The position numbers and the translations under genes are program-made. The notes beneath the pieces were generated by a model. It was not told the origin of the DNA and did no database searches. It saw only the letters and a list, made by a program, of their open reading frames with translations. DNA of 64,000 nucleotides from Duganella sp. OV510 (lineage in GTDB: Bacteria; Pseudomonadota; Gammaproteobacteria; Burkholderiales; Burkholderiaceae_D): assembly GCF_900100205.1 (NCBI RefSeq), contig NZ_FNEQ01000003.1, positions 248,001 to 312,000 of the forward strand, in the 5' to 3' direction. Positions 9,290 to 18,809 of this stretch are shown here, one piece after another. Every line of letters starts with the position of its first letter. Positions within the stretch are counted from its first letter, which is position 1.

Positions 9290-10510
9290 ATGGCATCGGG
9301 AAAAATTCTGGTCGCACAGGGAGGCGGTCCTACCGCCGTCATCAACCAGTCGCTGGCGGGCGTGGTGCTGGAGGCGCGCCGCTTCCGCAACTGCACGCGC
9401 GTTTACGGCGCGCTGCATGGTGTGCGCGGCATCATCAACGAGGACCTGGTCGACCTGACGCGCGAAACCAGCCAGAACCTGGAACTGGTGGCGGCCACGC
9501 CCTCCTCCGCGCTCGGCTCCACCCGCGACAAGCCGGACCAGGCCTACTGCGCCGAGATCTTCAAGGTGCTGCGTGCACACGACATCGAACAGTTCTACTA
9601 CATCGGCGGCAACGACTCGTCCGACACGGTGCGCATCGTCAGCGAGCAGGCGCAAGCCGCCAACTATGCGCTGCGCTGCATCCACATCCCCAAGACCATC
9701 GACAACGACCTGGTCGGCAGCGACCACACGCCGGGCTTTCCCTCGGCCGCGCGCTTTGTCGCCCAGGCCTTTGCCGGCGCCAATCTGGACAACGCCGCGC
9801 TGCCGGGCGTGTATGTGGGCGTAGTGATGGGCCGCCATGCCGGCTTCCTGACCGCCGCCTCGGCGCTCGGCAAGAAGTTTCCGGACGACGGCCCGCACCT
9901 GATCTACCTGCCCGAACGCGTGTTCTCGCTGGAGCAGTTCCTGGCCGACGTCAAAGCCACCTATGCACGCTATGGCCGCTGCGTGGTCGCGGTGTCGGAA
10001 GGCATCCACGACGCCAGCGGCGAGCCGATCGCCTCGCTGCTGGCCAAGGAAGTCGAACGCGACGCGCATGGCAATGTGCAGCTATCCGGCACCGGCGCGC
10101 TGGCCGACCTGCTGTGCGATGAAATCAAGGCCAGGCTGGGCATCAAGCGTGTGCGCGGCGACACCTTCGGCTACCTGCAACGCTCGTTCATCGGCTGCGT
10201 GTCGGATGTCGACCAGCGCGAGGCGCGCGAAGTCGGCGAGAAGGCAGTGCAGTTTGCCATGTGGGGCGAGCGCGACGGCTCGGTGGCCATCAAGCGCACC
10301 GGCTTCTATTCGGTGGATTACGAGTTGCTGCCGCTGGCTACCGTCGCCGGCAAGACGCGCGTCATGGAGGACGAGTTCATCAGCGCCAGCGGCACCGACG
10401 TCACTGACGCCTTCCGCCTGTATCTGCGGCCGCTGCTAGGCTCAGGCATGCCCGACGCCTTCCGCCTGCGCCCGGCGCCGGTGGAAAAAATCCTCCAGCG
10501 GCCTGCCTAG
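9290..10510 (+). CDS. pfp: 6-phosphofructokinase, pyrophosphate-dependent type
   Basis: 406 residues. The nucleotide/PPi loop QGGGPTAVINQSL is at the N terminus. YIGGNDSSDTV carries Asp where ATP enzymes have Gly104, and PKTIDNDL has Lys where ATP enzymes have Gly; both changes mark pyrophosphate use. The catalytic Asp pair in TIDND and the sugar-phosphate motif MGRHAGF are present. The enzyme reversibly phosphorylates fructose 6-phosphate with PPi, which suits the many betaproteobacteria that lack an ATP-dependent phosphofructokinase. A ribosome site CGGAGGA precedes the ATG, and a TATAGT -10-like element lies about 45 bases upstream. Monocistronic. Confidence 0.9.
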   Translation: MASGKILVAQGGGPTAVINQSLAGVVLEARRFRNCTRVYGALHGVRGIINEDLVDLTRETSQNLELVAATPSSALGSTRDKPDQAYCAEIFKVLRAHDIEQFYYIGGNDSSDTVRIVSEQAQAANYALRCIHIPKTIDNDLVGSDHTPGFPSAARFVAQAFAGANLDNAALPGVYVGVVMGRHAGFLTAASALGKKFPDDGPHLIYLPERVFSLEQFLADVKATYARYGRCVVAVSEGIHDASGEPIASLLAKEVERDAHGNVQLSGTGALADLLCDEIKARLGIKRVRGDTFGYLQRSFIGCVSDVDQREAREVGEKAVQFAMWGERDGSVAIKRTGFYSVDYELLPLATVAGKTRVMEDEFISASGTDVTDAFRLYLRPLLGSGMPDAFRLRPAPVEKILQRPA

Positions 10511-10666
10511 CACTTGACCTCGGAAAAATGCGCGCAGAATTCCTGCTTGTGTTTGGTGGTAGCGCAGGCGGCGCACGCCAATTTACCGGCCTTTACGCTG
10601 CCTTGACCGCAGCTAACAAGCACCCGCAGCACAATGACGGCTCACGCATTGTTATCGGGAGTTGTC

Positions 10667-10924
10667 ATGAAATTGATCAAGCATTGGATGCTGTGGCCGG
10701 CGCTGGCCGGCTGCATGTTGAGCGCGTCCGCGCAGAATAATACGCCGCCGGATGGTCCGCCGCCGGGCCCGCCGCCGGAAGCGGTGGCGGCCTGCAAAGG
10801 CAAGGCGGAAGGCACGAAAGTGGAGTTCGCCGGGCATCACGGCGATACCGTCAGCGGCATCTGCCGCAAGCAGGGCGACGTCATCGCCGCCATGCCGGAA
10901 GGCGGGCCACCGCCGCGACGCTGA
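10667..10924 (+). CDS. Small exported protein, proline-rich, unknown function
   Basis: 85 residues from the ATG at 10667, which has GGGAG at good spacing. An N-terminal signal of about 22 residues ends SASAQ; LAGC at residues 13-16 also fits a lipobox, so secretion as a lipoprotein is possible. A Pro/Gly run (PPDGPPPGPPPE) follows, then a compact segment with two Cys (AACKGKAEG and SGICRKQG) that could form a disulfide. I recognise similar short proteins in proteobacteria but know no function. It converges with the phosphodiesterase gene, 20 bases away. Confidence 0.7.
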   Translation: MKLIKHWMLWPALAGCMLSASAQNNTPPDGPPPGPPPEAVAACKGKAEGTKVEFAGHHGDTVSGICRKQGDVIAAMPEGGPPPRR

Positions 10925-10944
10925 GACACTGGACGCTGCCAGCG

Positions 10945-12147
10945 CTATTCGACCAGCGCCGGCAGCAGTGGCGTGATGTCGCCGTCAGACGGCAGCGGCG
11001 CCACGTCCAGCAAACGCATCAGCAGCGGGTACACATCCACATTATCAAACGCTTGCAGTACCACGCCCGGCTTGAAGGCGGGACCGGCCGCGATGAAGGT
11101 CGCGGCCATGTCCGGCGCCGCATTGTCGTAGCCGTGCTTGCCGCCCTTGACCTTGGCCGCGCTCTTTTCGCTGAACACGATGCTCCAGCCTGGCTCAGCC
11201 AGGCAAAGGAAAGCCGGCACGCGCGCGTTGCGGCCATACGCCAACCGCGCCGGAATCTCTTGCTTGCGCCAGCACTGCATATGCGCCAACGACATGGCCA
11301 GCGCTGCCGCCAGTGCTTCTTCCTTATCGGGCGATGATGGATTGATGGCCGCATACGGGCCGCTGGTCACTTCCTCATAGCTGTCCGGCGGCAGCGCGCG
11401 GTACAGCGGCAGTACCCGCTCGCTGCTGACCTCCGCCATGCCGTGGTCGGAAACGATCACCAGGTTGGCGTCGACATGGCGGCTGGCCAGGCCCTCCAGC
11501 AAGCGGCCGATGGCCTGATCGACCAGCGCGACCGCCTCGGTGGTCTGCGCCGCCGCCGGGCCGAACGTGTGGCCGGCATGGTCCACATCATCAAAGTACA
11601 AGGTCATGAAACCGAAACGCTGGCCGGCCGGACGGTCCAGCCACGACAGCAGCATGTCGACCCGCGCATCGGCCGGCAGCTTGCCGTCGAACCTGGGCGC
11701 CACGGTTGGCCGCACGCCGTGTATCGCGGCCTCCGAGCCAGGCCAGAACATGGTGCCGGTACGAATGCCGTGGCGCTCGGCCGTCACCCACACCGGCTCC
11801 GCCTGATCCCACCAGCGCCGGTCAACCACCGCCTCGGCATTGCTCAAGGTGAAGCGCCGGTCGGAGACCGCCTTGTCGATCATCGTGTTATCGACGATGC
11901 CGTGATGATCCGGCCGCATGCCAGTGACCAGCGTGTAATGGTTAGGGAAAGTAATCGACGGGAACGATGGCCGCATCGCCACCGCCCGCGCGCCGGCTGC
12001 CGCCAGCCGGTTCAGATTGGGCGTGACGCCACGCGCAAGATAGTCGGGACGGAAACCGTCCATCGACACCAGGATCACAGGATGGGCCGGCTGCGCGGCC
12101 ACGGTACCGGCAACCAGCGCCAGCAGCAGGGTCAGTAATGTTTTCAT
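10945..12147 (-). CDS. Ectonucleotide pyrophosphatase/phosphodiesterase (alkaline phosphatase superfamily)
   Basis: 400 residues from the ATG at 12147, chosen because it gives a clean signal peptide (MKTLLTLLLALVAGTVAAQ). Metal and catalytic sites of the NPP family are visible: VSMDGFRPDYL (Asp), the Thr nucleophile in FPSITFPNHYT, YFDDVDHAGH (Asp/His), IVSDHGMAEV (Asp-His) and GKHGYDN (His). These enzymes hydrolyse phosphodiester or pyrophosphate bonds in the periplasm, for example in extracellular nucleotides; the exact substrate is not predictable. It lies downstream of the purM terminator on the same strand and therefore probably has its own promoter. Confidence 0.88.
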   Translation of the reverse strand: MKTLLTLLLALVAGTVAAQPAHPVILVSMDGFRPDYLARGVTPNLNRLAAAGARAVAMRPSFPSITFPNHYTLVTGMRPDHHGIVDNTMIDKAVSDRRFTLSNAEAVVDRRWWDQAEPVWVTAERHGIRTGTMFWPGSEAAIHGVRPTVAPRFDGKLPADARVDMLLSWLDRPAGQRFGFMTLYFDDVDHAGHTFGPAAAQTTEAVALVDQAIGRLLEGLASRHVDANLVIVSDHGMAEVSSERVLPLYRALPPDSYEEVTSGPYAAINPSSPDKEEALAAALAMSLAHMQCWRKQEIPARLAYGRNARVPAFLCLAEPGWSIVFSEKSAAKVKGGKHGYDNAAPDMAATFIAAGPAFKPGVVLQAFDNVDVYPLLMRLLDVAPLPSDGDITPLLPALVE

Positions 12148-12184
12148 GGCGCGCAGTATGCCCGCCATGCGTGACGCTGACATG

Positions 12185-12213
12185 AAAAAAGCGGGCACGC
12201 AGCCCGCTTTTTT
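12185..12213. terminator. Bidirectional intrinsic terminator downstream of purM
   Basis: A 6-bp G/C stem (GCGGGC with GCCCGC) and five-base loop are flanked by A6 on one side and T6 on the other, so it can end transcription in either direction. It lies just after the purM stop codon (12231) and before the phosphodiesterase start (12147) on the minus strand, isolating the two genes. Confidence 0.92.
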
Positions 12214-12230
12214 GTATCGAAAAGTATCGC

Positions 12231-13274
12231 TTAGATGACGATGGTCTGGTGCTCGTCGCCGACACGGGCGCGGATCTTGCCGATGGTGTAGACGGTTTCG
12301 CCAGCCGCTTCCAGCTGGGCGATCGCTGCTGCCGCGTTCTCTTGCGAGACGATCACGGTCATGCCGATGCCGCAGTTGAACACGCGGTGCATTTCCGCGT
12401 CGGCCACGCCGCCGTGCTGTTGCAGCCACTGGAACAGCGGTGGCAGCGTCCAGCCTTTCGAGTCCAGCTCGGCCACCAGGCCAGGCTGCAGCACGCGCGG
12501 GATGTTTTCAACCAGGCCGCCGCCGGTGATGTGCACCATGCCTTTGACTTCCAGCGTTTCCATCAGCGCCAGCAGCGGTTTGACGTAGATGCGGGTTGGC
12601 GCCATCAGCACGTCGGCCAGTGGACGGCCGTGGAAGTCGCCGGCCAGGTCTGGCTTCGACACTTCAATGATCTTGCGCACCAGCGAGTAGCCGTTCGAGT
12701 GCACGCCCGACGAGGCCAGGCCCAGCACTACGTCGCCCGGCGCGATCTTGGTGCCGTCGATGATTTTCGATTTTTCCACCGCGCCGACGGCGAAGCCGGC
12801 CAGGTCGTATTCGCCGTCCGGATACATCGACGGCATCTCGGCGGTTTCGCCGCCGATCAGCGCGCAGCCGGCCTGTTCGCAACCCAGCGCCACGCCCTTG
12901 ATGACGTTCGAGGCGGTCGCAACGTCCAGCTTGCCGCAGGCGAAGTAGTCGAGGAAGAACAGCGGCTCGGCACCCTGCACCAGGATGTCGTTGACGCTCA
13001 TCGCCACCAGGTCGATGCCGACGGTGTCGTGACGGTTCAGTTCAAACGCCAGTTTCAGCTTGGTGCCCACGCCGTCGGTGCCGGAGACCAGTACCGGCTC
13101 TTTGTACTTTTTGCTGATCTCGAACATCGCGCCGAAACCGCCCAAGCCGGCCAGCACGCCCTCGCGCATGGTGCGCTTGGCGTATGGCTTGATTGCTTCG
13201 ACTAAGGCATCACCCGCGTCGATATCGACGCCGGCGTCACGGTAGGACAGGGAAACATTAGAAGTTTGGCTCAT
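12231..13274 (-). CDS. purM: Phosphoribosylformylglycinamidine cyclo-ligase (AIR synthetase)
   Basis: 347 residues, full length. Signature segments [26 protein letters not shown] and [12 protein letters not shown] near the N terminus, and [12 protein letters not shown] in the C-terminal half, identify PurM. It closes the imidazole ring of FGAM to AIR with ATP in purine synthesis, in the cytosol. It is transcribed away from the AI-2E-family permease gene, a divergent pair that I know to be common in Burkholderiales, and it ends at the strong terminator 12185-12213. Confidence 0.98.
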   Translation of the reverse strand: MSQTSNVSLSYRDAGVDIDAGDALVEAIKPYAKRTMREGVLAGLGGFGAMFEISKKYKEPVLVSGTDGVGTKLKLAFELNRHDTVGIDLVAMSVNDILVQGAEPLFFLDYFACGKLDVATASNVIKGVALGCEQAGCALIGGETAEMPSMYPDGEYDLAGFAVGAVEKSKIIDGTKIAPGDVVLGLASSGVHSNGYSLVRKIIEVSKPDLAGDFHGRPLADVLMAPTRIYVKPLLALMETLEVKGMVHITGGGLVENIPRVLQPGLVAELDSKGWTLPPLFQWLQQHGGVADAEMHRVFNCGIGMTVIVSQENAAAAIAQLEAAGETVYTIGKIRARVGDEHQTIVI

Positions 13275-13435
13275 GGTGTATTTCGCAGCGGAGGCGGTAA
13301 AATAGAAGGCGGAGACCTATTTTCATGCCAAAATCGCACGAAAACGCGCAAAAAACGGCGCGACAACCCGGTCAATCCGCTATTTTATCAAAATTGCCCC
13401 GTCCAACCGCCTTTTTAACCATCGAATTCAGCTCC

Positions 13436-14521
13436 ATGCCATTTCCCCTCTCTGCTGAGCAAAAGCAAACAGCATTCTGGCTGGCGGTATGGGCGGCATT
13501 CCTGTTCCTGCTGATTACCCTCGGCCCGGTGCTGACACCCTTCCTGGCAGCCGCCATCTTCGCCTATGCGCTGCATCCCGGCGTCGACCGCCTGGACCGC
13601 GTGCGCCTCGGCGGCCGCATCACCATGCCGCGCGCGTTGTCGGTGACCATCGTCGTCACGCTGTTCTTCGCTGCGCTGACCGCCATGGTGCTGATCGTGG
13701 TGCCGGTGCTGCAAAAAGAGATCCCGCTGCTGCAGGCGCAGATCCCGGCCTTCCTGGCCAAGACCAACGACCTGCTGGCGCCCAAACTGCGTGAGCTGGG
13801 CCTGAACGTGCGCCTCGACAGCGCCGGCGTCAAGCAACTGGCGACCGAACAGCTTGCCGCCAGCGGCGACGCCATCTGGGCTGCCGTGCTGAATTCCGCC
13901 CGCGTCGGCGGCACCGCCGTGCTGGGCTGGCTGGCGACGCTGACGCTGATCCCGGTGGTGCTCTTCTACCTGCTGCTGGACTGGCCGGCGATGCTGGCGC
14001 GGGTGGCGCGCTGCGTGCCGCGCCGCTACATCGAACCGACCATGGGCATGGCGCGCGAGGTCGATACGCTGCTGGCGCAATACCTGCGCGGCCAGCTGCT
14101 GGTGATGCTGGTGCTGGCCGTGTACTACTCGGCGGCGCTGGGCATCGCCGGCTTCGACGTCGCCCTGCCGGTCGGCATCATCACCGGCCTGCTGGTGTTC
14201 ATCCCCTATCTCGGCTTCGGCCTCGGGCTGGTGCTGGCGCTGATCTCGGCGGTGCTGCAATTCTCCGACTGGAGCGGCGTGATCGCGGTGGCCATCATCT
14301 ACGGCATCGGCCAGGTGATCGAAGGGTTTGTGCTGACGCCACGGCTGGTCGGCGAGCGCATCGGCCTGCATCCGCTGGCGGTGATTTTCGCCCTGCTGGC
14401 CTTCGGCCAGCTGTTTGGTTTTGTCGGCGTGCTGCTGGCTTTACCCGCTTCCGCCGTGCTGATGGTCGCTTTCCGTCACTTGCAACGCCACTATCTGCGC
14501 AGCAGCTTTTATAATGCATGA
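13436..14521 (+). CDS. AI-2E family transporter / PerM-type permease
   Basis: 361 residues from the ATG at 13436 (MPFPLSAEQKQTAFWLAVW); an upstream in-frame ATG at 13325 would add 37 residues of unlike composition. About eight membrane helices are visible. The family features include the early block LITLGPVLTPFLAAAIFAYA, a long periplasmic amphipathic segment rich in Gln/Leu, and IPYLGFGLGLVLALIS and QVIEGFVLTPRLVGERIGLHP in the C-terminal half. Members have been linked to autoinducer-2 export or sodium-coupled transport; the role here is not predictable. It opens the hda-pcnB-folK-panB run and is divergent from purM. Confidence 0.88.
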   Translation: MPFPLSAEQKQTAFWLAVWAAFLFLLITLGPVLTPFLAAAIFAYALHPGVDRLDRVRLGGRITMPRALSVTIVVTLFFAALTAMVLIVVPVLQKEIPLLQAQIPAFLAKTNDLLAPKLRELGLNVRLDSAGVKQLATEQLAASGDAIWAAVLNSARVGGTAVLGWLATLTLIPVVLFYLLLDWPAMLARVARCVPRRYIEPTMGMAREVDTLLAQYLRGQLLVMLVLAVYYSAALGIAGFDVALPVGIITGLLVFIPYLGFGLGLVLALISAVLQFSDWSGVIAVAIIYGIGQVIEGFVLTPRLVGERIGLHPLAVIFALLAFGQLFGFVGVLLALPASAVLMVAFRHLQRHYLRSSFYNA

Positions 14522-14566
14522 TGTGAAACAGATAAACGTTATGCAAAAGACCACTAGGTGTACGCC

Positions 14567-15253
14567 ATGAAGCAACTGGTGCTCGATTTAGGCGCGGAAG
14601 CAGCGCACAGCCTCGCATCGTTCGAGGTGGGACAGAATGCCGAAGCGGCAGCGCTGATGCAGCAGTTCGCCGATCGCAGCTCGCGCGAGCACTTCGCCTA
14701 CCTGTGGGGCGCGGTCGGCGTCGGCAAGTCGCACCTGCTGAAAGCGCTGGCCACCAGCGGCAGCGAGGCCGAGCAGGCGCGCGCGCGCTATATTTCGCCG
14801 TTTTCGATCGAGTCGGAATTCGTCTACTCGCCGGAGGTGGACCTGTACCTACTGGACGACTGCGAAAAGCTGTCGCCGGTGGCGCAGATCGACGCCTTCG
14901 CCCTGTTCAATGAAATCCGCGCCAACAACGCCTTCATGGTCTGCAGCGGCAACGTCGCGCCGGCCGTGCTGCCGGTGCGCGAAGACCTGCGCACGCGCAT
15001 GGGCTGGGGCCTGATCTACCAGATCCATGCCCTCACCGACGATGAAAAAGGCGCAGCCCTGGCCTCGGCAGCGGCAGCGCGCGGCTTGACGCTGTCGGCT
15101 GGCGTGATACCCTACTTGCTGTCTCACTTCCAGCGCGACATGCGGTCGCTGTCGACCATCCTCGACTCGCTGGACCAGTATTCCCTTGAAACCCAACGCC
15201 CTATCACTCTGCCGCTGCTGCGCGAGTGGCTGCAGGCGGAAGCGAAAGAATAA
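14567..15253 (+). CDS. hda: DnaA regulatory inactivator Hda
   Basis: 228 residues starting MKQLVLDLGAEAAHSLASF at 14567. This is an AAA+ domain related to DnaA domain III: P-loop WGAVGVGKSHLLKAL, Walker B-like LYLLDDCEKLS, sensor region VLPVREDLRTRMGWGL and a short lid (HFQRDMRSLSTILDSLD). Hda with the DNA-bound sliding clamp stimulates DnaA-ATP hydrolysis to prevent re-initiation. The N-terminal QLVLDL resembles a clamp-binding motif. Its stop overlaps the ATG of the next gene (TAATG), indicating translational coupling. Confidence 0.93.
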   Translation: MKQLVLDLGAEAAHSLASFEVGQNAEAAALMQQFADRSSREHFAYLWGAVGVGKSHLLKALATSGSEAEQARARYISPFSIESEFVYSPEVDLYLLDDCEKLSPVAQIDAFALFNEIRANNAFMVCSGNVAPAVLPVREDLRTRMGWGLIYQIHALTDDEKGAALASAAAARGLTLSAGVIPYLLSHFQRDMRSLSTILDSLDQYSLETQRPITLPLLREWLQAEAKE

Positions 15254-15924
15254 TGAACCTCGCCCTCTTTGACCTCGACCACACCCTGCTGCCGATCGAC
15301 TCCGACTTCGAGTGGGGCCAGTTCCTGGTGCGCACCGGCGCCGTCGACGCGGTGGAATACGACCGCCGCAACCGCGAATTCTTCGCCCAATACCAGGCCG
15401 GCACGCTCGATCCGGTAGAATACCTGGAGTTCACGCTGGGCACCCTGGCCGGTTTCCCGCGCGCCAGGCTGGACGAGATGCACGCGCAGTACATGGCGGA
15501 AGTGGTCAACCCGGCGTTGCACCCGGCGGCGCGCGCGCTGCTGCAAAAGCACATCGACCAGGGCGACCTGGTGGCGATCGTCACCGCCACCAACCACTTC
15601 GTCACCGCGCCGATCGCCAAGGCGCTGGGCGTGGAGCACCTGATCGCCGCCATGCCGGAAGTGGATGCCGACGGCAACCTGACCGGCAAGCTGCTTGGCA
15701 CGCCAACCCAGGGGCCGGGCAAGATCGTCCACACCAAGGCGTGGCTGGAAAAAATGGGGAAAACGCTGGAAGACTTTGGCACCGTCCACTTCTACAGCGA
15801 TTCGCACAACGACCTGCCGCTGATGTCGATCGTCAGCCATCCGGTGGCGACCAACCCGAATGAAAAACTGAAAACGCACGCCGCCGCCAACGGCTGGCTA
15901 TTAATTGAGCTGTTCAATGATTAA
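15253..15924 (+). CDS. HAD-family hydrolase, subclass IB (phosphoserine phosphatase-like)
   Basis: 223 residues from the ATG at 15253. The HAD motifs are intact: FDLDHTLLPIDSD (nucleophile and acid Asp), the Thr of AIVTATNHF, the Lys of VHTKAWLEK and YSDSHNDLPLM (metal Asp residues). A helical IB cap lies between motifs I and II. Proteins of this type dephosphorylate small phosphomonoesters; a SerB-like or histidinol-phosphatase activity is often annotated but not provable here. It is coupled to hda upstream and overlaps pcnB by 8 bases. Confidence 0.9.
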   Translation: MNLALFDLDHTLLPIDSDFEWGQFLVRTGAVDAVEYDRRNREFFAQYQAGTLDPVEYLEFTLGTLAGFPRARLDEMHAQYMAEVVNPALHPAARALLQKHIDQGDLVAIVTATNHFVTAPIAKALGVEHLIAAMPEVDADGNLTGKLLGTPTQGPGKIVHTKAWLEKMGKTLEDFGTVHFYSDSHNDLPLMSIVSHPVATNPNEKLKTHAAANGWLLIELFND

Positions 15925-17347
15925 GAAACTGATCCGCAAAATCCTCGGCACCAAGAGTAAAGCGGCCCGCGATCCGAATACGCCGGTGGTGCTGGGGCCT
16001 GACGCCCACGGCATCGACCCGCGCCTGCTGTCCAACAACGCCGTCCGCGTCACCAGCACGCTGCAGGAAGCCGGCTACGAAGCCTTTGTGGTCGGCGGCG
16101 CCGTGCGCGACCTGCTGCTGGGCGTGAAGCCGAAAGACTTCGACATCGCCACCAACGCCACGCCGGAGCAGGTCAAGCGCCTGTTCCGGCGCGCCTTCAT
16201 CATCGGCAAGCGCTTCCAGATCGTGCACGTGATGTTCGGCCAGGACCTGCTGGAAGTAACCACCTTCCGTGGCACCACCTCGGCCAACGCGCCGAAAGAT
16301 GAACATGGCCGCGTTTTGCGCGACAACACCTTCGGCTCGCAGGCGGAAGATGCAGAACGCCGCGACTTCACCATCAACGCCATGTATTACAACCCGGCCA
16401 ACCAGCAGGTGCTGGACTACCACGGCGGCATTGAAGACATCCGCGCCAAAACGTTGCGCATCATCGGCGTGCCGGAAGCACGCTACCGCGAAGACCCGGT
16501 GCGCATGCTGCGCGTGGTGCGCTTTGCCGCCAAGCTGAAATTCGCTATCGAGCCGGAAACCGGCGCGCCGATCAAGGTCATGGCGCCGCTGATCAACAAC
16601 GTGCCGGCCGCGCGCGTGTTCGACGAAATGCTCAAGCTGCTGATGAGTGGCCACGCGCTGGCCTGTTTGCAGCAACTGCGCAAAGAGGGCCTGCATCACG
16701 GCCTGCTGCCGCTGCTGGATGTGGTGCTGGAACAGCCGCTGGGCGTCAAGTTCGTCACGCTGGCGCTGGATTCTACCGACTCGCGCATCCACGCCGGCAA
16801 GACCGTGTCGCCGGGCTTCCTGTTTGCCTCGCTGCTGTGGCATCAGGTGCTGGAGAAGTGGACCGCCTACCGCGCATCCGGCGAGCAAACCATCCCGGCG
16901 CTGCACCTGGCCGCCGACGACGTGCTGGATTCGCAGACCGAGAAGCTGGCCTTGCAGCGCAAGATCGGCACCGACATGCGCGACATCTGGTCGATGCAGC
17001 CGCGCTTCGAACGCCGCACCGGCAAGGCGCCGCATAAGCTGCTGGAACACCTGCGCTTCCGCGCCGGCTATGACTTCCTGCTGCTGCGCTGCGCTTCCGG
17101 CGAAATCGACGCCGAAATCGGCGACTGGTGGACCGCCTTTTATGAAGGCGACGAAGTCACCCGCGAAGAGCTGATCGCTTCCGCCAGCACGCCGCGTGAA
17201 GGCGGCGGTGGCAGCGGTGGCGCAGGCACCGGCGGTGCGGCCAAGCGCAAGCGCGGTCCACGCCGTGGTGGCCGCAACCGCAGCGGCCGTGGTGAAGGCG
17301 GCAACGCCGATGCACCAGCGCCAGTTCACGACGGCGGCGCCGAGTAA
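15917..17347 (+). CDS. pcnB: Poly(A) polymerase I
   Basis: 476 residues from the ATG at 15917 (MIKKLIRKILGTKSKAA). The nucleotidyltransferase head carries VVGGAVRDLLLGVKPKDFDIAT with the catalytic Asp pair, then RRDFTINAMYYNP and the RNA-binding helix YREDPVRMLRVVRFAAKL. This head is shared with CCA-adding enzymes, but the N-terminal basic leader and long C-terminal region mark PcnB. It adds 3' poly(A) tails that destabilise RNA. The last 45 residues are a low-complexity Gly/Arg/Lys tail (KRKRGPRRGGRNRSGRG) that probably adds non-specific RNA affinity. It overlaps the HAD gene and is followed 13 bases later by folK. Confidence 0.93.
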   Translation: MIKKLIRKILGTKSKAARDPNTPVVLGPDAHGIDPRLLSNNAVRVTSTLQEAGYEAFVVGGAVRDLLLGVKPKDFDIATNATPEQVKRLFRRAFIIGKRFQIVHVMFGQDLLEVTTFRGTTSANAPKDEHGRVLRDNTFGSQAEDAERRDFTINAMYYNPANQQVLDYHGGIEDIRAKTLRIIGVPEARYREDPVRMLRVVRFAAKLKFAIEPETGAPIKVMAPLINNVPAARVFDEMLKLLMSGHALACLQQLRKEGLHHGLLPLLDVVLEQPLGVKFVTLALDSTDSRIHAGKTVSPGFLFASLLWHQVLEKWTAYRASGEQTIPALHLAADDVLDSQTEKLALQRKIGTDMRDIWSMQPRFERRTGKAPHKLLEHLRFRAGYDFLLLRCASGEIDAEIGDWWTAFYEGDEVTREELIASASTPREGGGGSGGAGTGGAAKRKRGPRRGGRNRSGRGEGGNADAPAPVHDGGAE

Positions 17348-17360
17348 TCTCCGCAGCACC

Positions 17361-17900
17361 ATGAACACCGCCATTTCCGCAGGTCTGGCGCCATTGTCTT
17401 CGCAAGACGACAAGGCGCCATTCGCCTTCACCCTCGCCTACATCGGCATCGGCGCCAATCTCGGCGACGCCCGCGCCAACGTGCTGGATGCGCTGACGCG
17501 GCTGCAACGCCAGCCCGGCTGCACGCTGCTGGCTTCATCAAGCCTGTATCGCACCGCGCCGATCGATTCCAGCGGCGACGATTACATCAACGCCGTCGCC
17601 CGCATCGCCACCACGCTGGACGCCGAAGCGCTGCTGCAAGCGCTGCACGGCATCGAGCAGGCGCACGGCCGCGAACGGCCCTACCGCAACGCCCCGCGCA
17701 CGCTCGACCTGGATCTGCTACTGTACGGCGACGCCACCATCAACACCCCGACGCTGAGCGTGCCGCATCCGCGCATGACCGAGCGCGCGTTTGTGCTGGT
17801 GCCGCTGCTGGAACTGGCGCCAGCGATACATATTCCAGGCCACGGCGCGGCGTCGCAATATGCCGCCGGCGTGGCCGACCAGGGCATCAGCCCGATTTAA
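17361..17900 (+). CDS. folK: 2-amino-4-hydroxy-6-hydroxymethyldihydropteridine pyrophosphokinase
   Basis: 179 residues from the ATG at 17361; an in-frame start far upstream would lie inside pcnB. The HPPK core begins YIGIGANLGDARANV, and the signature NAPRTLDLDLLLYGD carries the two Mg-binding Asp residues. PHPRMTERAFVLVPLLEL follows. The enzyme transfers pyrophosphate from ATP to the pterin in folate synthesis. A hydrophilic N-terminal extension of about 20 residues precedes the conserved core. It sits between pcnB and panB, a vitamin-synthesis pairing common in this order. Confidence 0.95.
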   Translation: MNTAISAGLAPLSSQDDKAPFAFTLAYIGIGANLGDARANVLDALTRLQRQPGCTLLASSSLYRTAPIDSSGDDYINAVARIATTLDAEALLQALHGIEQAHGRERPYRNAPRTLDLDLLLYGDATINTPTLSVPHPRMTERAFVLVPLLELAPAIHIPGHGAASQYAAGVADQGISPI

Positions 17901-17927
17901 TCAGTAAAAATCAGTAAAGGATTTACC

Positions 17928-18809
17928 ATGTCTGGATACCTGCAAGGCAACGAACTGGCCGCGAGCCAAAAGCCCGCTGACGCCACCGCACCTGCACCGG
18001 CCCCCACCAAGGCGGTCAACAAAGCCGTCACCGTGAACACCCTGACCACGCTGCGCGGCGCCGGCGAAAAGATCACCATGCTGACCTGCTATGACGCCAG
18101 CTTCGCCTCGCTGATGGACCGCTGCGGCGTTGAGATCCTGCTGATCGGCGACTCGCTGGGCATGGTCTGCGCCGGCCACACCTCGACGCTGCCGGTCACC
18201 GTCAACGACATCGCCTACCACACCGCCTCGGTGGCGCGCGGCACCAAGAATGCCATGATCGTTGCCGACCTGCCGTTTGGCGCCTACGGCACGCCGGAAA
18301 CCGCCTACGCCAACGCCGTGCAGGTGATGCAGGCTGGCGCTCACATGATCAAGATCGAAGGCGGCGCCTGGCTGGCCGATACCGTCAAATTCCTGACCGA
18401 CCGCGCGATCCCGGTCTGCGCCCACCTCGGCCTGACGCCGCAATCGGTGCACCAGCTGGGCGGCTACAAGGTGCAGGGCAAGACCACCGAAAGCGCGGAC
18501 CTGCTGCGCGCCGACGCACTGCGCATGCAAGCCGCTGGCGCCTCGCTGGTGGTGCTGGAAGCGATCCCCTCGCAGCTGGGCAAAGAAGTCACCGAACTGC
18601 TGTCGATCCCAACGATCGGCATCGGCGCCGGCCCGGACTGCTCCGGCCAGGTGCTGGTGATGCACGACCTGCTGGGCGTCTTCCCAGGCCGAAAAGCGCG
18701 CTTCGTCAAAAACTTCATGGACGGCCAGACCAGCATCGACGCCGCCATCAGCGCCTACGTCGCCGCCGTCAAGGACGGCAGCTTCCCCGCACTGGAACAC
18801 TGCTTCTAA
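17928..18809 (+). CDS. panB: 3-methyl-2-oxobutanoate hydroxymethyltransferase
   Basis: 293 residues; the ATG at 17928 has AAAGGA at good spacing. The conserved body starts at [23 protein letters not shown] after a roughly 30-residue Ala/Pro-rich leader longer than in E. coli. [14 protein letters not shown] carries metal-ligand Asp residues, and [19 protein letters not shown] and [18 protein letters not shown] are diagnostic. It forms ketopantoate from 2-ketoisovalerate and methylenetetrahydrofolate for pantothenate synthesis. panC is not adjacent. Its end overlaps the end of the converging aldehyde dehydrogenase gene by 4 bases. Confidence 0.96.
   Translation: MSGYLQGNELAASQKPADATAPAPAPTKAVNKAVTVNTLTTLRGAGEKITMLTCYDASFASLMDRCGVEILLIGDSLGMVCAGHTSTLPVTVNDIAYHTASVARGTKNAMIVADLPFGAYGTPETAYANAVQVMQAGAHMIKIEGGAWLADTVKFLTDRAIPVCAHLGLTPQSVHQLGGYKVQGKTTESADLLRADALRMQAAGASLVVLEAIPSQLGKEVTELLSIPTIGIGAGPDCSGQVLVMHDLLGVFPGRKARFVKNFMDGQTSIDAAISAYVAAVKDGSFPALEHCF

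Noticed and set aside
10528-10740. Open frame of 70 codons downstream of pfp
   Set aside because: No ribosome site, no family resemblance, and it overlaps the better supported small exported protein starting at 10667.
13325-13435. Longer N terminus for the AI-2E-family permease from the ATG at 13325
   Set aside because: The added 37 residues are polar and unlike the family; the ATG at 13436 gives the conserved start.
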